In this document: in pieces, positions 22,799 through 34,205 of the stretch
Layout of the letters: every line of letters starts with the position of its first letter
How positions within the stretch are numbered: position 1 is the first letter of the stretch
From: Enoplolaimus lenunculus
Taxonomy: Eukaryota; Nematoda; Enoplea; Enoplida; Thoracostomopsidae
Assembly (NCBI GenBank): GCA_030248215.1
Contig: JASANG010001006.1
Coordinates: 62,001 to 126,000 of the forward strand
Length of the DNA: 64,000 nt
Reading direction: 5' to 3'
Translations under genes and position numbers: made by a program
The notes under the pieces: model-generated
Told to the model about the DNA's origin: nothing
The model's database searches: none
The model's input: the letters and a program-made list of their open reading frames with translations, nothing else

Positions 22799-23697
22799 CA
22801 AGAAATCCTCACGAAGCATTAGCAAGGTATCTGAGATTTACTGGTATGAATCTAATTGCAACCATCGCTATCTTGAAGGCGGATTAAAAATACGGTCTCT
22901 GATCAGGGAACAGATTAATCGTTGTTAAAACCTTTCACAGTGTGGCTTTTAGGGATGTCGTTTCTGTCGACCGAGCTTACTCCGAAAGTCTTATGAAAGT
23001 TATTTCCCTCTCTCAGGGGACAATAAATTTATTCCGAAACTCGTATGACAATTAAATTTGCCGTATTGCAGTGTTTGCGCAATTTTTTTGCTTTTATTAA
23101 TAAGAACAACGTCAACCTAAAAATGTTACAAGCTAGAAAAACAAACTGTATATACTCACTTGGATAGTATTAAGTTTTGCCCACTCATGGTATCAATTAA
23201 TTATGTTACTTTCTTTTTGGTATGTAGAGGAAACTTTAGTTAATTATAAAACTTTCCATTCATTCATAATAAACGGTTTTGCCTCCGCTGTACACACAAT
23301 TCCAAGTTCCGGGTTGCTAAAATATTTTTACTGCGATTTATAGTAACATTTTTTAGCAAAGACTCGTTCGTTCAACTGTGAGACAAAAACGGTTCTCGTT
23401 TTCGGTTCATTGAAAGTTACAATTTCAAGTTCATGTTGATGCGTAAAAGCATCGGTTCAAGGTTTCAACTATTTCACAAATATAACGCCATTTTGTGTCA
23501 AATTTAACACAGCGTCCTGTGTTTATTAATGTGTAGAGAAATTAACAAAAAATTTAAATGAAAGTTTTGCGTGTCTGCTGACGGCGAATTTCATACTTAA
23601 TATCGGCGTAAATGTTAGTCTTTAGGCAAAATTTAGTTTTAGTAAATTTCAAGGTTTTTGTATTTCTAAAAGAAAACAATCACTAAAAATTTAGTGT

Positions 23698-23762
23698 AGT
23701 ACATGTAAATATATATAATATAAATATATTATATATATTATATATAATATATATTATATACA
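23698..23762. repeat. AT microsatellite
   Basis: TATATAATATATTATATA-type repeats, about 65 bp. Confidence 0.85.
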
Positions 23763-24444
23763 GTGATGTGTTGTACAATAGAGAGGCGATGCGATTTTTT
23801 TGTTGCTGGGTGCGTGCGGGACGTTCAAAAGGTCATACAACATTGCACGTGTTGCTCGTGTATATTTAATAGATTTTGGACGCAGTGGCAGATCCATATA
23901 TTTCATACGGGATGTCTGCAGTATATAATAGCAAAAAAATGTTGCGAGCGAAGCGAGAGTGATTCCAAATGCAATTTTATAGTCCTATTTGTTGATACAA
24001 AATTTTGGTTTTGATCCCTGGTAGCGTTGGGGTATGTCCCGAGTAGCCCCTTTGAATTTTGAATTCGCTGTTGGTGTGTTGTTAAATTTTTTTGTGAACA
24101 ATAAATAATTAAAATTGACAAAACTCTCTTTGATTTTTGGTCGACGGCGACTGAAATTGTTTCTGGTGTTGCTGGTGTCACTATGTTGTACATATGTGTA
24201 TATTTTAAGTATATACTAATATAAATATGAAGATATTCATACATATCATTTAAATTTGAAACATATTTAGGTTTAGCGATTAGCCGACTGCATTCAAAAT
24301 GGAACCATGTAAGGAATTTTCTTTAGTTAAAAGCCCAGCCTTTTGTTTAATCTTTAAAGTTCTGGAAAAATTCTAATCCCAATTGATAACATTCATATCG
24401 AAAATGCACAATACGGGGGTTTAGGCTTACGTATGCGCTATACT

Positions 24445-24664
24445 CGACGTCCGGCGCCGTCCGTCACTGTGCTTCACCACTACGGCACCGTCCGTTACCG
24501 TACGTCAGCCGTTCGGCGCCGTCCGTCACCCGTCTGGCGCCGTCCGTCATCGTTTGTACTTTACGTTATCGTACGTACGTTTTTGGCGTACGGCACCGCC
24601 CGGCGACGGATGGCGCCGTACGAGTGACGCACGGTGACGGACGGCACCGGACAGCGCCGGACTT
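24445..24664. repeat. CpG-rich palindromic island
   Basis: Both arms carry GGCGCCGTCCGTCAC-type words: CGACGTCCGGCGCCGTCCG on the left and the inverted GACGGACGGCACCGGACAG on the right, with CGTACGTACG near the centre. It is strongly GC- and CpG-rich inside AT-rich DNA. No gene is visible. Confidence 0.7.
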
Positions 24665-25052
24665 CAGCAAAAGTATAACGCAACCATTAGGCTTAAACTT
24701 TATACATAAAAGCAGAAATCCAATATTAGAGTGTGCTTTTAGCAGATATAAATACAACATTTCAGCGCATATTTCGCGCTTCGTTCGGGTATATAGTATC
24801 ATTGTAGACACATTTTAACCTTAAAATCGTCCTTTTCGTAGGGTGTCGTCGTCTGGGTATGGGCTGCTCGGTTAACCTCGAATGTATCTCCATCAAAGAA
24901 TCTTGGATCCGCTTCTAGGCACCTGTATCATTGCCGATTTTAATTTTACTGCAAACATCATTTGACTTATACAGACCAATCTGGGGGAATCGCGACAGGT
25001 GCATTCTGTCAGAACTAAAATTTGGTTTACACATAAATGTTCCCCTTAAATT

Positions 25053-25245
25053 GGCTCACGTAAAAAGATCAGCGGCGGAACGTTTTTCTGCGGACACAAC
25101 AGTGTAAGCTTATGCGTTAGAAAATTTTTTGCTTATGCTTTATGCTTAGGCTTTAGCCTTAGGCTTCGGTATAATTTCATTCCAACGCATATGCTTAGGA
25201 ATATGCTTATACTACTGTTATATGAGCTTGTTCTAAACATTGGCC
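25053..25245. repeat. TTAGGC element, reversed copy
   Basis: It runs from GGCTCACGTAAAAAGATCAG to CTAAACATTGGCC. The hexamers are degenerate (GCTTAGGCTTTAGCCTTAGG) and the ATACTACTGTTA arm is kept. Confidence 0.6.
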
Positions 25246-25438
25246 TTTAAATTGTCGTTGCAACGACGACTGCAAGGATTATCGATAACCAAACTTTTCG
25301 AGAATAACGCGTAATTTTATTAAATTCTTGATACAATGCTTATATTAACTTAAAAAATTTACGCAGCCAAAGATGCTACTTTTCGAAAAACTAATAAGAA
25401 TATTTCTGCAAACACTTTTGCATGGAACGTCTCTTTAC

Positions 25439-25648
25439 CCCCATCCAGTGGTGAAGCCCCAAAGAATAACATGGATACAGTAACATTCATAGCTTGGCAA
25501 ATTATCATCTAGAAATCGGTGAGTGCTAGAGTGACACAACGAAGTTTTATCTAAGTAATTGCATTCATTTCCGAGTTCTATTCTGCTATCACTATTCTCG
25601 CCGTCACATAAAGGCTCGTCAAACCCGGGCATGAATTTGACTTCGTAA
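25439..25648 (-). CDS. Candidate EGF-like exon, probably decayed
   Basis: A strong acceptor (TTTGTTTTTTATCAG) opens a 210-base reading frame that ends at a possible donor GGGG|GTAAAG. MPGFDEPLCD resembles the end of one calcium-binding EGF module. NECNYLDKTSLCHSSTHRF followed by LPSYECYC resembles the next (NEC, C, SYECxC). Three positions where EGF modules have cysteine carry Val or Phe (SYEVKF, THRF). This suggests an exon relic or a very divergent module. No partner exon was found. Confidence 0.4.
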
Positions 25649-25722
25649 CTGATAAAAAACAAACATTTAGCAATACATCATGGTCTATGTTGACTAACCA
25701 AAGACAATATTACGCATTTTTC

Positions 25723-25866
25723 GGCCAATGTTACTTTTAGGGGCGTAATAGTAGATTAAGTGTATTCCTAAGCCTCTAAGCCTAAACAAAAAATGTAATC
25801 TAGAACCTAAACCTACTTTTTATAGACCTACCAGAAATCTAGACGCTCCTCAACATAACATGGGCC
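25723..25866. repeat. TTAGGC element, short copy
   Basis: GGCCAATGTTACTTTTAGG to AACATAACATGGGCC; only two CCTAAG words remain (CCTAAGCCTCTAAGCC), followed by the conserved ATGTAATCTAGAACCTAAAC spacer. Confidence 0.75.
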
Positions 25867-26254
25867 CATTTTTGTACCAGTCTATGGAGCATACCTAAGC
25901 TATTAAACGGAAGATTTATACAAACAATGTACGGCTGTTATTAAGCTGATCATTAGTATTTGGACTCGTTTAAAAGCCAGCACATAGCGGATTGAACAAA
26001 GAAAATAATTCTAATTATACTTTAAAAAAAATTTCTACTTCACAGCATTCAAACAGCAAAATAATTGCAATATTACAGATTATGTTAACTGCAAACACAC
26101 TACAAAGTCTGTTGTTTGAGTACTGTATGTCTGTAATCCCTTAATCTCGATTCGAACGTATCGCACACAGTTCACAACACTTTTTTGTTTGAATAAAAAT
26201 ATAGTTTATAGAAAGTTTGCTATTGCGGGTAATGTAGAAAACAGCATCAACACG

Positions 26255-26335
26255 AATGTAAGCATATTCTTAAGCCTCAGCCTAAATCTAAGCGTAAGAA
26301 CGAGCTTATGCCTTATTTTAAGCCTAACCTTACAG
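26255..26335. repeat. TTAGGC element remnant
   Basis: AAGCATATTCTTAAGCCTCAG and further decayed hexamers lie directly before the element at 26338. Confidence 0.45.
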
Positions 26336-26337
26336 CA

Positions 26338-26698
26338 GTGATCCGTATAAGTTGGGGAACTGATATTTATTTGGCATCTCCAGAGGGTACCGCCCTCTGT
26401 TATTCGGTTACGGACTGTTATTTATTTTAACCCGCCTTTTGCGCGCCCTTGGTCACTGATATATAACCGATATTGCAACTATCCGCTGAATTAAACGTTT
26501 ACTGGTGTTGTTCAAAAAGATAAGCGATAATGCAAGGTTATATTAGGAATTACTTTCAAAACCTAAGCACGCTTTAAACATTCGAACGCAACTTTATTTG
26601 GTCCTGGAGTCATTTATGCGCTACAATTAGGGATAATTGACATTTATGGACTCTAGTTAGTGTTTAGGGACTCTATCCGCTTACGGATTTTACAGGAC
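26338..26698. repeat. TACTGTAGTGACCCGAATAA family, copy 1 (ends lost)
   Basis: The interior words GGTTACGGACTGTTATTTAT, TATCCGCTGAATTAAACG and GACTCTATCCGCTTACGG match the fuller copies at 29847 and 52245; the terminal TACTGTAG arms are missing. Confidence 0.65.
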
Positions 26699-26951
26699 CC
26701 ACCATTGCAATACAAGGTATAGAAAACCTGGTCTGGATGGTCACAAGAAACATACGCTTTACCAGATTCAATGTATTTCTATTACTGCTCATTCGCGAAC
26801 TCAGTAAACAAATGAAAAAGCAATAGAAATTTGTGTTAATTTAGCAGTTTTGAAATAAACGAGAAAAAATCTTAAATCATAAAAATTTTGTTTAATGCCG
26901 ATGATTCAGAAACGAACAGTGTAGTTTTTAAAACAGATTGACCGTAGTTAC

Positions 26952-27124
26952 GGCCCACGTTACTATAAAGGCCATCCCAATTTCCCGGGACAGAAATATA
27001 CCCGGAGTGCACAATATTTTTTGGATGTACTCCTGGTACATTGCGGTCCCGGGAAAATGGGACGGGTACTCCTGGTACATTTCTGTCCCGGGAAAATGGG
27101 ACGGCCTTTAGGGTAACATTGGCC
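26952..27124. repeat. GGCCCATGTTACT-ended element with CCCGGG arms
   Basis: The left arm GGCCCACGTTACTATAAAGG then CCATCCCAATTTCCCGGGAC is inverted in the right arm GTCCCGGGAAAATGGGACGG then CCTTTAGGGTAACATTGGCC. An internal TACTCCTGGTACAT-TCCCGGGA segment occurs twice. Its terminal bases equal those of the TTAGGC elements. Confidence 0.8.
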
Positions 27125-27289
27125 GACATTACAATAGCGTTTTGAAAACTGAACACTTGGAATAAAGCGTTCTTTGTGTTCAAGAACAGTGACAAGACGT
27201 TTCTCAAACTCAATAAGAAGTTTCTTAGATTGTCATAATTTACCCAAAAATATCATTTTCAGAAAAAAATTAGCTTTTTGAACCTTTAT

Positions 27290-27462
27290 CAGGCCCGTAG
27301 CCAGCTCACTTTGTTAGGCGGGTGAACAGTTTTCAGGAGCAGCATACAAGAGTTTTCAATGAATTACAATCAAGGCTCAAGATTTACTAGGCGCAGAGAT
27401 AAAATGTTAAAATGATTCCAGAGAGGCTGAGCGCCCCTGGCTTTCCTCTGGCTACGGCCCTG
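27290..27462. repeat. CAGGCCCGTAGCC-ended element
   Basis: CAGGCCCGTAGCCAGCTCAC to GGCTACGGCCCTG; the left arm is intact while the interior has drifted. Confidence 0.75.
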
Positions 27463-28734
27463 ACCTTTGTGCACAATAGGCATTATCATTATAGTACTGA
27501 AATCGACTTGGTTTTCAATGCAACATTTTAAACAAGTTAAAAGAACTTTGGCCCCAAAATTTTTCGCTGATTAAGATCGGACGTCTTTGTATGTGCCAAG
27601 ATCTAGCACCAATGGAACAAACGGTGTCTCTGTAACCGGCACTATTTGCCCGCATCATATAAAACCAACCAAAAAGTATTGTGTTAAAGTGCACAACCTG
27701 CAAAATAGGCATGTGTAATATACGTACCCCCATACCGCTATCAGGAGTTATGAGAAATTAAAATAAGTGAAAACGTTTTACTCCTATGCTTAAACCCTTC
27801 ACCACCGGATCCGCGCGTCCGGTTTCCTCAAAATGTGAACAATAGTAAAAGCTGAAATTTAATGTAGCGTAGATAATTTAGAAATGGTTTTTGTAGGTGA
27901 AATAGATTGCTTTCAACCACTTTTTTAAAAAACCCACAGAAATTCAGAAAACCCGTCGCAAAACCTAATTGGTTCAAAAGCCATCCATAACTGTTGGTTT
28001 ATGCACTGTTGTGGTCGTTTTGATGTTGAACGCCTGCCAGGGATCGTATCTCTCTCCAAACTGGAACAAAACGTTGCGTAATTATTTGTAAATTAAAATT
28101 GCGCTTGGCTTCTAGCTCGCTTCGGTCTTGCGTGCGTATTTCAAAATTAGCCTAAAAATAATAATAGCAATATGCCCACCAATTTACGTGTTTGCGCTAA
28201 ACTAAAAAATCAACCAACTCAAATTAAACCAGAACCGAACGCGATCTTGAGCCCAAATATCTGCCAATGCTTCAGAAAATTTTTAACGTCAAAATTTTAA
28301 ATTTTAAAAATCCTGAATAGAAACACAGATGGTACGAGTTTCACTTGAGCGCGTTTTGTCACCTTATTTTGAAACCACAGGATATTGCAAAAAATGCAGA
28401 TGATAAATATACTCATCGCTGAGTCATTATGGAAAATGAAATGTCAACAAAACAGCCAAATGCAATTTTTAACAACATCATTGCAGTGTGCATTTTATAG
28501 TGCAATTTGTCACTCAGAGTACAACCAAAGATCTGCATCCGATTTTGACAAGAAAACTAAACTTCCGGTTCAAATGTTATCGCAAGTTGCGGCAAATTCG
28601 GTTGTGAAATTTTTTGAGTTGGTTTCAAACTTTAGGGCATTTTAGAAAAAATACAAAGTAACAAAATTAATTACTGTTGTTTTACCAAAAACTACTCTAT
28701 ATTGAAAGCAATATTAAAATTCAGCTGACAGCTC

Positions 28735-28906
28735 GCCAATGTTACTGTTAGGGAAGTAACAGTCAGTCGATTAAGCGTATTCTTAAGCCTAAGCCTAAGC
28801 GTTGCAAAAGCGTATTCCTAAGCCTAAGCCTAAGCCTAACCATACGCAAAATGTCTTTTACAAACCCGCCAGAAACCAGGACGGCCCTGAAAGTATAACA
28901 CGGGCC
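28735..28906. repeat. TTAGGC element, two-block copy
   Basis: CGCCAATGTTACTGTTAGGG to AGTATAACACGGGCC. The hexamers come in two blocks separated by CGTTGCAAAAGCG; the second block has three exact units. Confidence 0.75.
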
Positions 28907-29846
28907 TGGCAGCTTATAGGTGAGTTATGGAACAAAATATTCTTGCCACTAAGCGCTGATGATGGTACATATCCGATGAAAATCGACGATATTTAGCACT
29001 CTGCTTAAATATTTGAAATTTAATTGAAATTTAGAAAGTGTCAAGTCGAACCTCCAACGTTTTTTAAGTAATTTTAATAAATTATGACACAAACGACAGC
29101 AACGCGTCACTCGGAAACGTCATTCAAACGTTGTCAAATTGATAAATGGAGTCAAAATTTGAACTGCAATTGGTTTGATGCATGTCTGACGTAAAAAAGT
29201 GCAATAACAAATTCCCAGTACACAAGCGTAACAAGCAGAAACGAAACAGTGGACCTAAACAACGTGGTGCCACACCTAGTGTAGGCTCAATAAATAATAC
29301 TGAAACAGAAACGTCGCGACACAGAAGCCAAACGCAATTTTTGTATTAATTCCTAACCCAAAGTTTTAATTTTAAAAATTCAAGGGACACGCAACCGCTG
29401 CCACCGCTTGCTTTGCAAAAGCAATTTTTTAAATCAACAACAAATCAAAAATTAATTTAAATTGAAAAAAAATTGCCGTATTTCTAAAATCGATGCAACT
29501 GCCTAAGGGCATAGTTATTTTAAATTGAAATGTATATAAAAGAGACCCAAGTCGACATATGGTTCTGTAGTAAACCATTCTCCAGATCGACGTAATTACA
29601 GCGTTGACCACAACGTAAAACTGCCAAATTTAATTTTTTCATTCACTGTTAAATACAGTAAAATAGATTCAGCAATTTTTTGCTCACCTTTTAAACGGGT
29701 TTAAGATTACCATTGTATACAGAGGTTCAGCTGATTAAATCCTTGAACCTGAATTGGGTATCCATAATGCGCACATATTTGTAAAAAATTGTCTACGCAC
29801 CAGCTTAGCACAAATGCTAAGACCAGGGACTGATGAAAATACCATG

Positions 29847-30283
29847 TACTGTAGTAGTGACTGCTAATAAGAGTGGGTGCTGATATTTACTGACCTCTCC
29901 AGAGGGTATAACCCTGTTATTCGGTTACGGACTGTTGTTTATTTTTAACGCGACCTCCGCCGCCCTTCGTTGCTAATATATCCGGTATTGAAGCTATCCG
30001 TTGAATTAAACGTTTATTTATCTGGCATCATAAGCTTGAGCAATAGTGCAAGGTTATACTTAGGGGTGTACTTTCAAAACTTAAGTATGCTTATGCTTTA
30101 AAGTTTTGCACTCAACTTTATTTAGTCCCGAGGTCATTTATGCACTACCATTACAGAATTGACATTTATGAACTCTAATTAGGGTTCACAGACTCTATCC
30201 GCTTACGGAATCTTATTAGGATACGGACTTCTATTGATTGGGACTCAAAATGGGTACCCCCTCTTATTCGGGTCACAACAGTA
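29847..30283. repeat. TACTGTAG family, copy 2
   Basis: TACTGTAGTAGTGACTGC at the left and TTATTCGGGTCACAACAGTA at the right are the inverted ends. The outermost TA on both sides suggests TA target choice, as in Tc1/mariner elements. The 437-bp interior has no transposase. Confidence 0.75.
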
Positions 30284-30474
30284 TATGAATAGTTTGTACT
30301 AACAGCGTTCGCAGGGCGTAGTGAGAATACAAAGTCTACACGTAGGGACTTCTGACAAAAGGCATACTGTCGACGTAGGCTTTATAACTTATTTGCCGTT
30401 TATGCATGCGTGCGAAATAGTTTCGAACACAATGTATGCTCATACAGATATACTATTTATCCTGCAGGGTACAA

Positions 30475-30555
30475 CCGGAGGTAAGCTTCGGCTCCGGCAG
30501 AAAAACGAACTCCAGCTCCGGCTCCGGCAGAATTTTTGACGGAAGTTCCAGTGTC
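30475..30555. repeat. CAGGGTGCAACCGG-type element, left arm only
   Basis: CAGGGTACAACCGGAGGTAAG followed by CTCCGGCTCCGGCAG words, cut off before the AT-rich middle. Confidence 0.6.
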
Positions 30556-30608
30556 ACAGCCCAGAGCTTCCCCCCCAATCCCCCCATTGTACAAATCGAT
30601 TTAAAAAT

Positions 30609-30809
30609 GGGCCAATGTAAAAAACAGAGGTGGAATAGTATTATAATCATATTCCTAAGCCTAAGTATAAGCTAAAGCCTAAGTCTAAGTGTTAGAAAGA
30701 GCATATCCTAAGTCTAAGCTTAAGCCAAGCATAAAATTAGTCTAAAACTTAAGCTTACTCTTTTGTAGTCCCACAGAAAAACGTTCCGCCCCTGATCTTT
30801 ACATGGGCC
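30609..30809. repeat. TTAGGC element
   Basis: GGCCAATGTAAAAAACAG to TTTACATGGGCCA. Hexamers are degenerate (CCTAAGTCTAAG); the right arm ACGTTCCGCCCCTGATC groups it with the copies at 788 and 17257. Confidence 0.7.
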
Positions 30810-31088
30810 AAAAAGTGGATGGGTAGAATCCAATGATTGCTAATAATAAAAAGTTTAAAATCTACGTGGAGCCAAACTAAAGAGAAAACGTTCTTCTACG
30901 CTGCTACGATGACCGGGGCCACTTTGGCAGAGATGGCACTTACGTCATTCGAAAAGCATTACTGGAAAAATGTAAAAATTGACGTTGGGGACTATGTGTC
31001 TTCTTGTAGTACATGCCAAACCGTTCACCCGGAAGGCTGCGACAAGTCAAAAGGTGTTGCTATCGCATGGAGATAGATCTGGTGACCA

Positions 31089-31522
31089 TACTGTAGTTAC
31101 CCGAATAAGACGGGGTCCCAAATTTGAGTCCCAATCAATAGGAGTCCGTATCCCTATAATAAGAGTCCGTAAAAGCGGATAGAGTCCCTAAACCCTAATT
31201 AGAGTCCATAAATGTCAATTATTCCTAATTGTAGCGCATAAATAAATCCAGGACCAAATAATTTGTGTTCGAAACTTTAACGCGTACTTAAATTTTGAAA
31301 GTACATTCCTAAGTATAACCTTGCATTTATCGCTCAAGCTATTGATACAAGACAAATAAACAGTTAATTCAACGGATAGTTGCAATACCGGATATATATC
31401 AATAACGAAGGGTGGTGGAGCGCGGGTTAAAAATAAATAACAGTCCGTAACAGAATAACAGGGGGCACCCTCAGGAGAGGCCAAACAAATATCAGTCCCC
31501 CCTTTTTCGGGTCCCTACAGTA
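31089..31522. repeat. TACTGTAG family, copy 3, reversed
   Basis: TACTGTAGTTACCCGAATAA to TTTCGGGTCCCTACAGTA, opposite in orientation to the copy at 29847. Inserted in the fossil integrase region. Its TACTGTAG/CTACAGTA ends are the best preserved of the family. Confidence 0.85.
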
Positions 31523-31693
31523 CCTATGTCTCATAAAGCAAATGAACTGCATTTTAGGTCTCGCCGATTTTGTCTAAATAGCTTGAGGCTGCATGGTATT
31601 CAAATCTGCACGTACTGTTTCTAATGCGTTGTGCAAAATTCTTTTAGATAAACGGTTTCCACGAGAGTTTGTAAACTCTGTTCTTGACTCGTT

Positions 31694-31900
31694 GGCTCAT
31701 ATTCTCGAATGTTTGTAGCACCTATCACTTTGTAACTTTCGAACCAGCGAATGCTGACATTTAAATTTTAGCACACTTTTCGGATATGATCTGCTATACT
31801 CCAGTACCAATTTTGAGTTTAACAATTGCAATAATTAATGAGTTTGAAAACCTATTACTAACGGGTGATAGTTGCTATACACATTTGAGAATACGCGTCC
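31694..31900. repeat. Inverted-repeat element related to that at 8299
   Basis: GCTCATATTCTCGAATG at the left and GTGATAGTTGCTATACACAT then TTGAGAATACGCG at the right; the orientation is opposite to the 8299 copy. Confidence 0.6.
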
Positions 31901-32190
31901 TTGTTTGAAATTAACAAAGTAGGGAGACGTGTATCATCAAGTTATAACCCTAGGTCTCAAGGGTTTGTCGAGAGGAACAACCAGGCGTTTCAGCGAACAA
32001 TAATGAAATTGATAGGCGAAACAGTAGATCTGGGACCTTGCGAATGTTGGATGAAACAGGCATTTACTTACGGACGGCGAGCGAGTTACGAGCACTGCTT
32101 TAAGATAATTCATCATGTTCGGTTTCCGTTATTTTAACAATCCGTTTACACCCTGCCAGGAATACATAAAACCAAAAATACTGTATATAC

Positions 32191-32348
32191 ATTGCAAAAA
32201 AATTGTGAGTCAAATTGACTCTCTCCGAAATAGGCTCCCCGGGTCTGCACAAAATGAGCCAAATTCGACTCCACCTGACTCAAATTCTACTCTCTGAGTC
32301 GCACGTTTGACTCTGGAGGAGGTCCTATTTCGGAGAGAGTCCATTTGC
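32191..32348. repeat. GAGTC fold-back element, copy 4, right end cut
   Basis: It starts ATTGCAAAAAAATTGTGAG and breaks off after GGAGAGAGTCCATTTG, where CGGGTCACTACAGTA, the terminal arm of the TACTGTAG family, follows at once (32348-32362). Confidence 0.75.
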
Positions 32349-32365
32349 GGGTCACTACAGTAGGT

Positions 32366-32676
32366 AAACTGAAGCGCAAGTTGGAAAATGGGAAAGTGGA
32401 AAATTCCAACGCCCGGATTTTTCTGGTTTAGTAGAAAATTCAAATGCATATATACTCCAAGATTTGGTGGAGAAAATCTGAAGCTTAAACTTTGTTAGGA
32501 AAACGGGAAAAGCGGAAAGTTTAAACGCCTAAATTTTCATGGTTTAGTTAACCGCCCGGACTTTCCTCGTTTGGTTTTGGTATGGAAAATCGTAGGATTT
32601 GTTGGAAAACGGGAAAACTAAAAAATTCAAACGCATAGATTTCCCTTATTTTGGTGCTGAAAATCTGAAGCGTAAC
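32366..32676. repeat. Degenerate direct repeats of about 80-90 bp
   Basis: At least three units built as GGAAAACGGGAAAAGCGGAA, then TTCAAACGC, then a TTT-rich stretch ending TGGTTTAG or TTTTGGT. Confidence 0.55.
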
Positions 32677-32684
32677 TCACGAAG

Positions 32685-33188
32685 TACTGTAGTAAAATGA
32701 AGAAGAGGGGAGACTAATATTTATTTGGCCTTTCGCTAGGGTACCCACCTGTTATTCGGTTATACGGACTGTTAGTTTATTCTAACAGCCCTGCGCCGCC
32801 CTTCGTTACCGATATATATCCGGTATTGCAACTATCCGTTGAATGGCCCATGTTACTATAAAGGCCGTCCCAATTTCCCGGGACAGAAATATACCCGGAG
32901 GGCACACTTATGCGCTCCTGTTTACATATGCACAGGCAGACATATTTACGTAGGATATATATAAAATATATATAATATATAATATAATATATATATATTT
33001 CAACTGTCCCGTTTTTCCCATCTGTCCCACTGTCTCATCTGTCCGGCTGTTCCAATTATGTTTTTTGTATGTACTCCTGGTTCATTGCTGTCCCGGGAAA
33101 ATGGGACGGCCTTTAGGGTAACATTGGCCCGGACTTCTATTGATTGCGACTCAAAATGGGGACACCACTTATTCACGCCACTACAGTA
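32685..33188. repeat. TACTGTAG family, copy 4, with nested insertion
   Basis: TACTGTAGTAAAATGAAG to TTCACGCCACTACAGTA. After AACTATCCGTTGAAT it is split by the GGCCCATGTTACT element at 32845-33130 and resumes at GGACTTCTATTGATTG. Confidence 0.8.
32845..33130. repeat. GGCCCATGTTACT-ended CCCGGG element, nested
   Basis: GGCCCATGTTACTATAAAGG to TTTAGGGTAACATTGGCCC, arms matching the copy at 26952. Its middle is expanded by an ATATAT run (32944-33001) and a CTGTCC-rich stretch. Confidence 0.85.
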
Positions 33189-33474
33189 GGTATGTTTGTA
33201 ATGTAAACCTAATAGGCATGCAGGGTGGAATCATGCGACTGGACTGAAGCCAGAGGTCAACAAATTTTGCAAGAGCGGGTGAAGCAAAATTAAGTACTGA
33301 GAAATTAATTGTGAAGAATTGATAGGTATCAGATTTTCATATCCAGCAGGTTGTGCAGATATTCATCTTTCACTGCCTTTGTCCTGTGTACCTATTTGCC
33401 TTAAGTTGCGCCAGTATAATACCAGAAGTATTTTGAAATAAACGTACTCGTGCTGATAGCCTTAAGCTGCCTTG

Positions 33475-33805
33475 CAGGGTACAACCGGTGTCAGGGTGCA
33501 ACCGGAGGTCTGCCTCCGGCAGAAAATCGGACTCTGGCTCCTGCGGAATTTTTGCCGCAGGTTCCGGTAGTAAAATTGGGCACGATTTATCTGTTTAGCG
33601 CGTTTATATTTTAGTTTACAATTTTCACGAAAGCATTTCCGAAATTTCGCAGAAAATTAGCTTAAAACCAAACAACTTAACAACATAACAGATTTTGGCT
33701 AAAATTAACTAATTAACCATCATTTTTACTACCTAATTTCACCTCACCTCCGGCAAGTTTCGTTGACCTTCGGCTCCGGCATTTTTCACCTTTGGTTGCA
33801 CCCTG
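33475..33805. repeat. CAGGGTGCAACCGG-ended element, doubled left end
   Basis: The left end occurs twice (CAGGGTACAACCGGTGT, then CAGGGTGCAACCGGAGG at 33492) and the right end is TTTGGTTGCACCCTG. The doubling suggests insertion of one copy next to another copy's terminus. Confidence 0.75.
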
Positions 33806-33940
33806 CTGCCTTGTTTTGTCTCGGCCAAATCCATCAAAGAATAAACTTCTGCCTCAGGCAACATTTCTGCCGGATTCGGTTCAAAATTCCCGATGCCACT
33901 GTTGAGCATAAAACTGGTATTTCGGACCATCTATAGAACA

Positions 33941-34047
33941 GGGCCGGAACAGTAGTATAAGCATGTTCCTAAGCCTAAAGCGTGGGGATGACCTTATTTT
34001 TATAACAGCACCCGGAAAACGATCCGGCCCTCTTCTAAATATGGGCC
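33941..34047. repeat. TTAGGC element, deleted copy
   Basis: GGGCCGGAACAGTAGTATAA to AAATATGGGCC with one CCTAAGCCTAAAGCG run left; a deletion has removed most of the hexamer region. Confidence 0.55.
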
Positions 34048-34205
34048 AGTATTTCTATACTGGGAACAGACATCGGATGTTTACGGGAAACAGATATCTA
34101 GTTTACATCCTGATTAGGTTTTTGCGTCGAAATACGCAACACTAAGTTTACTGTTACAACGTATACAAGCAAACAATATACCAGTACTGAAAATATGCAA
34201 TATAT

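Larger units (their letters stand above)
14542..25438. other. Gene-free stretch with scattered elements
   Basis: I find no supported exon in this interval. Recognised repeats are listed at 15301, 15912, 16719, 17100, 17257, 17996, 19035, 19525, 19700, 19808, 20419, 21105, 21697, 21898, 22696, 23698, 24445 and 25053. The remainder is AT-rich. Confidence 0.5.
30850..32140 (+). mobile_element. Fossil retroelement integrase region
   Basis: Parts of an integrase of the Ty3/gypsy kind are visible: a zinc-binding region with a HYWKN...C-x2-C pattern at about 30930-31030, and integrase-core-like pieces, the clearest being NPRSQGFVERNNQAF at 31920-31990. The element is broken and lacks visible LTRs, gag and reverse transcriptase here. 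Two unrelated small elements (31089-31522 and 31694-31900) are inserted within it, so it is older than both. Confidence 0.6.

Noticed and set aside
27515-27697. Frame VVHFNTILFGWFYMMRAN... after a good acceptor
   Set aside because: No donor, no partner exon and no recognisable family; kept only as a remark.
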